Source of the DNA: DASULK01 sp036381835
Lineage (GTDB): Bacteria > Actinomycetota > Actinomycetes > Mycobacteriales > Micromonosporaceae
Assembly (NCBI GenBank): GCA_036381835.1
Contig: DASVCA010000168.1
Span: 1 to 47,348 of the forward strand
Length of the DNA: 47,348 bases
Reading direction: 5' to 3'
Shown here: one piece after another, positions 41,460 through 47,348 of the stretch
How positions within the stretch are numbered: position 1 is the first letter of the stretch
Layout: every line of letters begins with the position of its first letter
The notes under the pieces: model-generated
Database searches by the model: none
What the model was told of the DNA's origin: nothing
The model's input: only the letters and a program-made list of their open reading frames with translations
Translations under genes and position numbers: made by a program

Positions 41460-41728
41460 CCGCACCCAACCCCGACCGCGCTCAGCTCGTCGGTCTCGTC
41501 CGAGCGGTGGTCGGTGAGATCCTGCCCGGTGTCCCCCGCACCGAGATCACTGAGGACCGTCATCCGCGCGAACTCGGCGCCGATTCGGTCGACCGAGTCG
41601 AGATCGTGCTGACGCTGATCGAACGGCTCAACCTCGACCGGCCGATGTCGGACTTCAACGACCTGCCGAATCTCGGTGCCCTCGTGGACCTGATCGCCAG
41701 CGACGTAGCGAAGGGAAGTCCGGCATGA
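41456..41728 (+). CDS. lnmL: LnmL-like donor acyl carrier protein
   Basis: 90 residues from GTG 41456, which overlaps the previous stop by four bases (GTGA); its own stop overlaps the next ATG (ATGA), so three genes are translationally coupled. The Ser is in LGADSVDRVEIV; the SVDR motif is typical of the discrete donor ACPs of HMG-synthase cassettes. It should carry the propionyl group made by the LnmK homologue to the HMG-CoA synthase. Confidence 0.9.
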   Translation: MTAPNPDRAQLVGLVRAVVGEILPGVPRTEITEDRHPRELGADSVDRVEIVLTLIERLNLDRPMSDFNDLPNLGALVDLIASDVAKGSPA

Positions 41729-42957
41729 ACGCCTCGGCCGCCTACGGCATCGAGCAGTTGAACGTGTACGCCGGGCTGGCGCAGATCCCGGTGCCGGCGC
41801 TGTTCGCCGGGCGTGGCCTCGACCCGCAGCGGTTGGACAACCTGCGGATGCGTAACCGATCGGTGGGCCTGCCGTTCGAAGACCCGGTCACGAACGCGGT
41901 GAACGCGGCCCGTCCGATCATCGACCGGCTCACACCCGAGGAGCGGGACGCGATCGAACTGCTCATCACCTCCACCGAGTCGGGGTTGGACCTGAGCAAG
42001 TCGGTCGCGTCATACGTGCACGAGTACCTGGGGCTGAGCCGCAACTGCCGGATGTTCGAGGTGAAACAGGCCTGCTACGGGGCGACCGGGGCGCTCCAGT
42101 TGGCGGTCGGGTATCTCGCCTCCGGGGTGGCGCCGGGCGCGAAGGCCCTGGTGATCGCCACGGACGTGGCGCTCGTCGACGCCCGCGCGGGCTACGCCGA
42201 ACCGGCCACCGGGCACGGCGCGGTGGCGTTGCTGGTCGGCGCCGACCCTGGGGTGCTCGCCGTCGATCTCGGCGCATACGGCACGTACGGCTATGAGACG
42301 CTCGACTCGGCCCGGCCGACCCCGGAGTTCGATATCGCTGACGTCGACCGATCGCTGTTCGCCTACCTCGACTGTCTCAGCAACAGTTTCCGGGACTACA
42401 CCTGCCGGGTGGCCGACGTCGACTTCGTGCGCACCTTCCCGTATCTCGCCCTGCACACCCCGTTCGTCGGTCTGGTCCGCGCCGCGCACCGCAAGATGAT
42501 GCGGGAGGCGGGGCGGTCCACCGGCGCGGTGGAAGCCGACTTCCACCGCCGGGTCTGGCCGTCGCTGGTCTATCCGGCGCAGGTCGGCAACCTCTGTTCC
42601 GGCTCGGTGTATCTCGCGCTGGCCAGCCTGCTCGACCAGGCGACGCCGGCGGAGAGCACCCGGGTCGGCCTCTACTCGTACGGGTCGGGGTGCGCCTCGG
42701 AGTTCTTCAGCGGAGTGGTGGACGCCGAATCCACCCGGCGGGTGGCCGCCATGGGCATCGGCGCGCACCTGGCGCGACGTCGGGCCGTCGACTTCGACAC
42801 CTACACCCGATTACTGGAAGAGACCCGGCACGTACTTCGTCCGGAGGCCGATCGGCGGGTCGACATCGACCCGTACGCGGACTTCCTCCAGCCGCAGCGC
42901 CCGCTGCTGGTGCATACCGGGACGAAACAGTTTCACCGCAGGTACGAGTGGTGCTGA
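41725..42957 (+). CDS. lnmM: HMG-CoA synthase-like beta-branching enzyme (LnmM-like)
   Basis: 410 residues. Active-site Cys in VKQACYGATG (codon 42073-42075), catalytic Glu in STESGLDLSKS and the His in ALHTPFVGLVRAAH are all present. Such enzymes add the alpha-carbon of a donor acyl-ACP to the beta-keto group of an ACP-bound polyketide. It is the only HMGS in the window and would have to serve both donor ACPs. It contains a TTA leucine codon (42811-42813, codon 363), a rare codon in high-GC actinomycetes that could make its translation depend on the bldA tRNA. Confidence 0.94.
   Translation: MNASAAYGIEQLNVYAGLAQIPVPALFAGRGLDPQRLDNLRMRNRSVGLPFEDPVTNAVNAARPIIDRLTPEERDAIELLITSTESGLDLSKSVASYVHEYLGLSRNCRMFEVKQACYGATGALQLAVGYLASGVAPGAKALVIATDVALVDARAGYAEPATGHGAVALLVGADPGVLAVDLGAYGTYGYETLDSARPTPEFDIADVDRSLFAYLDCLSNSFRDYTCRVADVDFVRTFPYLALHTPFVGLVRAAHRKMMREAGRSTGAVEADFHRRVWPSLVYPAQVGNLCSGSVYLALASLLDQATPAESTRVGLYSYGSGCASEFFSGVVDAESTRRVAAMGIGAHLARRRAVDFDTYTRLLEETRHVLRPEADRRVDIDPYADFLQPQRPLLVHTGTKQFHRRYEWC
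42811..42813 (+). promoter_or_regulatory. In-frame TTA leucine codon in the HMG-CoA synthase gene
   Basis: Codon 363 of the gene starting at 41725 is TTA. In Streptomyces and relatives TTA is read by the developmentally controlled bldA tRNA. I saw no other in-frame TTA in the window by eye. Control by bldA is inference. Confidence 0.7.
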
Positions 42958-42973
42958 GCCACCTCGATCCGAC

Positions 42974-42980
42974 AGGGAGG
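42974..42980 (+). promoter_or_regulatory. Ribosome binding site AGGGAGG for the second donor ACP
   Basis: AGGGAGG 6 bases before ATG 42987 fixes the start of this small gene; the frame is open further upstream inside the HMGS gene. Confidence 0.75.
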
Positions 42981-42986
42981 GATCCG

Positions 42987-43247
42987 ATGCGTACGACGGA
43001 CGACCCGGTGCTCGCCCGGGTGCTCGATGTGATCAGAGCCAACGCGCTCGAAATCGTGCCCGACGCGGACCCGCAGGCGGTGGTCCCGCACAGTTCGCTA
43101 GCCGACATCGGGGCCAACAGCATCGACCGTGCCGACATCGTCGCGATGACCATGGAGCAGCTCGGGATCGTCGTGCCGGTCGCCGAGTTCGCCCAGGTAC
43201 GCGACATCGGCACGCTGGCCGAGCTGCTCCGCCGGCACCTGCCGTGA
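42987..43247 (+). CDS. Second donor acyl carrier protein (AcpK-like)
   Basis: 86 residues with Ser in IGANSIDRADIV. The GANSIDRA motif is characteristic of discrete donor ACPs of beta-methylation cassettes (AcpK of bacillaene and its relatives). Its stop overlaps the GTG start of the decarboxylating KS by four bases, so the pair is translationally coupled and probably functions together: malonyl-ACP to acetyl-ACP. This pair lies between HMGS and the type II thioesterase. Confidence 0.9.
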   Translation: MRTTDDPVLARVLDVIRANALEIVPDADPQAVVPHSSLADIGANSIDRADIVAMTMEQLGIVVPVAEFAQVRDIGTLAELLRRHLP

Positions 43248-44545
43248 GCGGCCGGCCGGTGCCGCCGTCCCGCGTCGCCGTGACCGGAGCGGGCATCCTG
43301 TGCGCGATCGCGGACTCGCTGGAGACCTTCGCGGCGGCGTTGTACTCGGGTCGGTCCGGCATCGGTGTGCGATCCGTCGAGGCGACGGGTGGGACGGTGC
43401 TGAGCGCGGACCTGACCGGGTTCGACTTCCCCACCGCGGTGGCCGCGCGGGCCGCGCTGCCCGAGGAGTTGCGCCGGGTCGCGCTTCGGGTCTCCGGCCG
43501 GGCACCGCTGGCGGTCCGCGCTGCGGTCACCGTGGCGCTGCAGGCGTGGGAGGCGGCCGAGCTGCATCGGGTGCCGGTGGCGGGAGAGCGGATCGGCGTC
43601 GTGGTGGGCGGCCACAACCTCGCCGGCGCGTACACGGAGCGACTCCGGCCGCGATACGACGCCAGCCCGGTGTATCTACCGGGGCGTTTCGCGCTGCACA
43701 TGCTGGACACCGATCACGTCGGCATGGTCAGCCAGATACTCGGCATAACCGGTGAAGGGTTCACGGTCGGCGGCGCATCGGCGAGCGGCAACGTCGCGCT
43801 CATCAACGCCTGCCGGCTGCTCGCCGCCGGGGAAGTCGACGTGTGTCTGGTCATCGGTGCGCTGGCCGACCTGTCCGCGATGGAGCGGCAGGCCTTCGTC
43901 AACCTGGGTGCCATGGCCGGTGCCCGCGGGACCAGCGATCCGGGGTCCCGCGCCCGGCCGTTCGATGCGGACCGGGAGGGGTTCGTCCCGGGAGAGGCCG
44001 CCGCCTGTCTGGTGCTGGAGTCGGCGGAGTCGGTCCGCCGCCGCGGGGTCCGACCGCTCGGCGGCGTTGCCGGCTATGCGCTGCGGTTGGACGGCAACAG
44101 CCTCGCCGACCCGGATGCGGCCGGTGAGGCGCGTGCCATGGCTGAGGCGTTGCGCCGAGCCGGGCTGAACCCGGCCGACGTCGACTACGTCAACTCTCAT
44201 GGCACGGGCTCCCGACTCGGCGATGAGACGGAGGTGGCGGCGCTGCACAAGGTCTTCGGGTCCGATATCGGCCGGCCCTGGGTGAACTCGACGAAAGGGC
44301 TGCTCGGTCACACGCTGTGGGCCGCCGGGGTGGTCGAGGCGGTCGCCACGCTCGTGCAGCTGCGGGACGGGTTCGTGCACCCGAACGCTAATCTAGAGCA
44401 TCCCATCGATGCGGCGTGCCGGTTCGTCGGAACCCGGGCGCAGCGGGCGAGCCTGCGAGTCGCCATGTCCAACGCGTTCGGGTTCGGTGGATTCAACACC
44501 AGCGTGGTGTTGACCGCCGCCGAACCGGCGACCGAATCGGCGTGA
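43244..44545 (+). CDS. Decarboxylating ketosynthase (Cys to Ser) of the beta-branching cassette
   Basis: 433 residues, KAS I/II fold. Where active KS enzymes have GACASGN this one has GASASGN: the catalytic Cys is Ser179 (codon 43778-43780). The His residues in NSHGTGS and LLGHTLWAAG and the Lys of STKG remain. The same substitution marks PksF, MupG and CurC, which decarboxylate malonyl-ACP to acetyl-ACP for HMG-synthase chemistry. Coupled by a GTGA overlap to the donor ACP gene. A chain-length or elongating role is unlikely without the Cys. Confidence 0.92.
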   Translation: MSGRPVPPSRVAVTGAGILCAIADSLETFAAALYSGRSGIGVRSVEATGGTVLSADLTGFDFPTAVAARAALPEELRRVALRVSGRAPLAVRAAVTVALQAWEAAELHRVPVAGERIGVVVGGHNLAGAYTERLRPRYDASPVYLPGRFALHMLDTDHVGMVSQILGITGEGFTVGGASASGNVALINACRLLAAGEVDVCLVIGALADLSAMERQAFVNLGAMAGARGTSDPGSRARPFDADREGFVPGEAAACLVLESAESVRRRGVRPLGGVAGYALRLDGNSLADPDAAGEARAMAEALRRAGLNPADVDYVNSHGTGSRLGDETEVAALHKVFGSDIGRPWVNSTKGLLGHTLWAAGVVEAVATLVQLRDGFVHPNANLEHPIDAACRFVGTRAQRASLRVAMSNAFGFGGFNTSVVLTAAEPATESA

Positions 44546-44552
44546 TCGAGCT

Positions 44553-44558
44553 AAGGAG
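44553..44558 (+). promoter_or_regulatory. Ribosome binding site AAGGAG for the type II thioesterase
   Basis: AAGGAG is 5 bases before ATG 44564 and only 2 before GTG 44561, favouring the ATG. Confidence 0.65.
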
Positions 44559-44563
44559 CGGTG

Positions 44564-45373
44564 ATGCTTGACACCGGTCAGCACCGGCCGATGAGTGAAT
44601 CCGCGCCGGTGCAACGGTGGGTACCGGCGCCGAGCGGGGACGTCTCCCAGGCGGTGCTGCGCCTGTTCACCTTCGCGCACGCCGGCGGCGGCGCGGCGTT
44701 CTTCCGGCCCTGGCGGTCGGCGTTGGCGCCCCGGATCGATGTGCGGCCCGTCCTGCTGCCCGGCCGGGAGTCCCGCATCCGGGAGCTGCCGTATCGACGG
44801 ATGGAGCAGTTGCTCGATCCGCTCTGCGCCGCCTTGGAGCCGTACCTCGATCTCCCGTACGCCTTCTTCGGGCACAGCATGGGATCGATCGTCGCGTACG
44901 AGGTGGCGCGGCGGTTCTCCGCCCGGGCCGCCGTCGGCCCGGTGTGCGTGTTGGTCTCCGGCCGGCGCGCGCCGCGACTGCCGGCCACCCGGCGGCTGTT
45001 CTGCACGCTCTCCGACGACGAGTTCACGGCCGAGGTGGGCCGGCTGAACGGTACTCCGCCCGAGGTGTTGGGCCAGCCGGAGCTGCTGCGCCTGCTGCTG
45101 CCCGCGCTGCGCGCCGACTTCGAGCTCAACGAGATGTACCAGCCCTTGCCCGGTCGCGGATTGCGCTGCCCGCTGGTCGCATACCTCGGGGTGGATGATC
45201 CGGAGGCCGACCCGCCCGAGTTGCTGGCCTGGCGGTCCGAGACGTCCGGTGAGTTCGTGCTGCGGCTCTTCTCCGGCGACCATTTCTACCTGCGCAACGG
45301 TCGTCCCGACGTGCTGTCCGCGGTGCGCGCGGACCTGGACCGGGCGCTGCAACTCGCCGGTATCCACGGCTGA
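44564..45373 (+). CDS. lnmN: Type II thioesterase (LnmN-like)
   Basis: 269 residues from ATG 44564. The family motifs FAHAGGGAAFF, FFGHSMGS (Ser nucleophile), and a late His in GDHFYL are present. Free-standing thioesterases of this kind clear stalled or wrongly primed carrier proteins. It closes the K-L-M block, the place LnmN occupies in the leinamycin cluster as I recall it. ATG 44591 is an alternative start with a weaker upstream site. Confidence 0.9.
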   Translation: MLDTGQHRPMSESAPVQRWVPAPSGDVSQAVLRLFTFAHAGGGAAFFRPWRSALAPRIDVRPVLLPGRESRIRELPYRRMEQLLDPLCAALEPYLDLPYAFFGHSMGSIVAYEVARRFSARAAVGPVCVLVSGRRAPRLPATRRLFCTLSDDEFTAEVGRLNGTPPEVLGQPELLRLLLPALRADFELNEMYQPLPGRGLRCPLVAYLGVDDPEADPPELLAWRSETSGEFVLRLFSGDHFYLRNGRPDVLSAVRADLDRALQLAGIHG

Positions 45374-45551
45374 TCGGGCGGATACGTCCGAGAAGCCGGA
45401 ATTGGCAACTCGCGTCCTTGGCAGCTAGTCGCCGGGCGGCTGCCGCGTTGACGCGCACTCTTGCGCAGAATCCGCCCGGCGGTGTCGACAGTCTTGGGCT
45501 CACCACGCGTCACGACCCCTAACCCTTTCGGGCGCCAGTGAGGAGTCCGTC
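45374..45551. promoter_or_regulatory. Non-coding gap before the ABC transporter genes, probable promoter region
   Basis: 178 bases with no gene. It contains small inverted repeats (GGCAGC 45420-45425 with GCTGCC 45439-45444) and a TTGACG at 45448 without a matching -10 box. The transporter operon likely starts here, but I cannot place its promoter. Confidence 0.4.
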
Positions 45552-47078
45552 ATGACCGATACCCCCTCGATCGATCGTCGCCGCCTGCTCAAACTCGGTC
45601 TGCTCGCCGCATCCGCCGTCGGTGGGCTGTCGATCGCCGCGTGCAGTCGCGAGACGCCGTCCGGTGACCGCAAGACTCGACTGCTGCGCGTCGGCGCCGC
45701 CGACGCGACCAACTCCACCGGCCTCGACCCGCGTTCGGCGAGCGCGGGTGCCAGCATGATCGTGCTACGGCACGTCTACGACTCGCTGATGGTGCTGGAG
45801 GGCGACAAGTACCAGCTGAGCCTGGCCACGGCGGTGGAGCCGAACGCCGACGCCACCCGATGGACCATCCGCATCCGCGAAGGGGTGACCTTCCACGACG
45901 GCCGACCGGTCACCGCCAAGGACGTCGCCTACAGCCTGCGTACGCTCGGCACCAAACCGAGCAACCGGGCCAGTGTCTACGCGGACGTCGACGTGGACGC
46001 CATCCGAGTCGTCGATACCCACACCGTCGAGGTGCCGCTGCGGCGGCCGCGCGGCGACTTCCGGGAGTCGGTCCTGGTGGTCTTCTCCACCGTGTTCCCC
46101 GACGGCACCACCGACTTCAGCAAGGCCATCGGCTCCGGACCGTACCGGTTGGACCGCAGTGATGAGCGGACCGTCCGCCTGCTCGCGGTCGACAACCACT
46201 GGTCCGGCAAGCCGACCGTGCAGGAGTTGGAGATCACCCGGATCGGAGACGCGGCCACCCGGCTCGCCGCGGTCAAGGACGGCCAGATCGACTACGCGGT
46301 CAACATCAGCGCCACCGGGGCGCAGGCCGAGCAGGGCAACTCCGCGCTGGTGATCCACCGCGGCGGGCCGGCCAACGCCAACGCGCTGTCGTTCGCGATG
46401 AACCAGCGGCTGGCCCCGTTCAACGATCCGCGGGTGCGGCAGGCGGTGCGTCTGGCCGCCGACCGGCAGGCGCTGGTGGACACCGCGTTGCGCGGCCTCG
46501 GCTCTCCCGGCGCGGACGTGGTCGGCAAGGGGTTGCCCGGCTACTCCCCGATGATCGTCGAACGCCGGCGGGACGTGGCGACCGCACAGCGACTGTTCCG
46601 TGACGCGGGCGTCAAAGAGCTCACCCTCCGCGCGGCCGAGATCGTGCCCGGCATGATGACCGCGGCGAAGCTGTTCGCACAGCAGCTGGCCGAGGCAGGC
46701 GTCACCCTCAAGATCGCCGAGGAGCCGGTCGAGAGCTACTACGCGGACCTGGCCGGATTGGCGACCCACCCCTTCCAAGCCTTCTACTACAGCAACCGTC
46801 CCGCCGCCGTGCACCTGGCGGCGACCACCACCAAGACCGCGATCTTCAACGTCACGGGTACCGGCCCGGACTACTGGAGCCGGCTGGCCGCCGCACAGGT
46901 CTCGCCCGACGACGCCGAACGGGCAGCCGCCTTCGACCAGCTGCAGCGCGAGTTCTACGAGAGCGGCGGTGACCTGCTCTGGGGCTACCAGGAGACGTTG
47001 GACATCTCCCGGGCCGGCATCAGCGGTGTCCGGATGAACCAGTCCATCCCGATGTTCGACCGGGCCACGGTGGACTGA
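45552..47078 (+). CDS. ABC transporter substrate-binding lipoprotein, family 5 (oligopeptide/dipeptide type)
   Basis: 508 residues. The N-terminus has a twin-arginine-like DRRRLLKLG, a hydrophobic stretch and a lipobox LSIAAC, so it is exported, probably through Tat, and lipid-anchored. The body has family features (LRHVYDSLMVLEG, IREGVTFHDGRPVTAKDVAYSL, NDPRVRQAVRLAADRQALV). GAGGAG precedes ATG 45552. It is followed 10 bases after its stop by a DppB-like permease. It binds a peptide-like or similar ligand outside the cell; a link to the cluster product is not shown. Confidence 0.92.
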   Translation: MTDTPSIDRRRLLKLGLLAASAVGGLSIAACSRETPSGDRKTRLLRVGAADATNSTGLDPRSASAGASMIVLRHVYDSLMVLEGDKYQLSLATAVEPNADATRWTIRIREGVTFHDGRPVTAKDVAYSLRTLGTKPSNRASVYADVDVDAIRVVDTHTVEVPLRRPRGDFRESVLVVFSTVFPDGTTDFSKAIGSGPYRLDRSDERTVRLLAVDNHWSGKPTVQELEITRIGDAATRLAAVKDGQIDYAVNISATGAQAEQGNSALVIHRGGPANANALSFAMNQRLAPFNDPRVRQAVRLAADRQALVDTALRGLGSPGADVVGKGLPGYSPMIVERRRDVATAQRLFRDAGVKELTLRAAEIVPGMMTAAKLFAQQLAEAGVTLKIAEEPVESYYADLAGLATHPFQAFYYSNRPAAVHLAATTTKTAIFNVTGTGPDYWSRLAAAQVSPDDAERAAAFDQLQREFYESGGDLLWGYQETLDISRAGISGVRMNQSIPMFDRATVD

Positions 47079-47088
47079 GGAGCAGCGG

Positions 47089-47348
47089 GTGACGGTTCTG
47101 TGGGTAGCGGGGAAACGCCTGCTGGCGGCGCTCGGCACGCTCGGCGCGGTTTCCCTGCTGCTCTTCGCCGGGTCCGAGGTCCTGCCGGGCGACGCCGCCA
47201 GCGCGTCGCTCGGCAGCGCCACCTCCCTTGAGGAGATCGCCGAGCGGCGGCGCGATCTCGGCCTGGACGAGCCGATGCTGACGCGGTACGTCGAGTGGGC
47301 GACCGCCGCGCTGCGCGGCGACCTGGGGCACAGCCTGGTCACTGGGCG
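47089..47348 (+). CDS. DppB-type ABC transporter permease, truncated by the window edge
   Basis: 86 N-terminal residues from GTG 47089, with GGAG directly after the previous stop. One transmembrane helix near the start (LLAALGTLGAVSLLLFAGSE region), then LPGDAAS, a long amphipathic segment ending in GLDEPMLTRYVEW and RGDLGHSL, matching the DppB/OppB pattern. The rest of the gene lies beyond the window. Confidence 0.88.
   Translation, partial: MTVLWVAGKRLLAALGTLGAVSLLLFAGSEVLPGDAASASLGSATSLEEIAERRRDLGLDEPMLTRYVEWATAALRGDLGHSLVTG

Noticed and set aside
45448..45471. TTGACG plus CAGAAT as a promoter for the transporter
   Set aside because: The spacing is only 12 bases, too short for a sigma-70 type promoter.
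1..47348. CRISPR arrays, tRNA or rRNA genes, insertion sequences
   Set aside because: No regularly spaced repeats, no tRNA-like cloverleaf segments in the few gaps, and no transposase-like frames were seen.

Overview
The window is GC-rich with strong G/C bias at third codon positions, AAGGAG/GAGGAG ribosome binding sites and a single eye-visible in-frame TTA codon, which points to an actinomycete. Almost all of it is one biosynthetic gene cluster. There are two giant assembly-line proteins with ketosynthases but no acyltransferase domains (trans-AT polyketide synthase). The larger one ends in a DUF, a PLP-dependent lyase and a thioesterase, the hallmark of the leinamycin family (LnmJ DUF-SH-TE). 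It is followed by homologues of LnmK, LnmL and LnmM. I therefore read the window as a leinamycin-family, sulfur-incorporating hybrid NRPS/PKS cluster, but one with parts leinamycin is not known to have.

Layout. 2-11056: LnmI-like protein, 5' end outside the window: Cy-A(Cys)-PCP-Ox, KS0-ACP, KS-KR-ACP, KS. 11068-18948: an amino-acid tailoring cassette consisting of a TauD/SyrP-like oxygenase (+), a PduX-like kinase (-), a half-C-A-PCP-TE NRPS (-), then on the plus strand a free PCP, a SyrB2-type iron/2-oxoglutarate halogenase and a SyrC/CmaE-type Cys aminoacyltransferase. 18966-40451: LnmJ-like protein: DH-ACP-KR, KS-(dead ACP)-ECH-ACP, KS-DH-KR-MT-ACP, KS-KR-ACP, KS-ACP-ACP-DUF-SH-TE. 40455-44545: translationally linked beta-branching genes: LnmK-like decarboxylase/acyltransferase, LnmL-like ACP, HMG-CoA synthase, a second donor ACP and a Cys-to-Ser decarboxylating KS. 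44564-45373: type II thioesterase. 45552-47348: start of an oligopeptide-type ABC transporter (lipoprotein and truncated permease).

How it should work (inference). An amino acid is activated by the reverse-strand NRPS, moved to a free PCP, chlorinated and possibly hydroxylated or phosphorylated, and shuttled by the Cys aminoacyltransferase to the assembly line upstream of the Cy domain. Cysteine is added, cyclised and oxidised to a thiazole. The chain is then extended by malonyl units loaded in trans. One internal module carries its own ECH domain and the last one carries tandem ACPs and DUF-SH, so two beta-branching sites are plausible. The cluster encodes two different donors: propionyl from LnmK/LnmL and acetyl from the decarboxylating KS/ACP. 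DUF-SH installs a thiol and TE releases the product.

The most novel points are the chlorinated-amino-acid cassette inserted between lnmI-like and lnmJ-like genes that share a split module, and the coexistence of two beta-branch donor systems with an embedded ECH domain.
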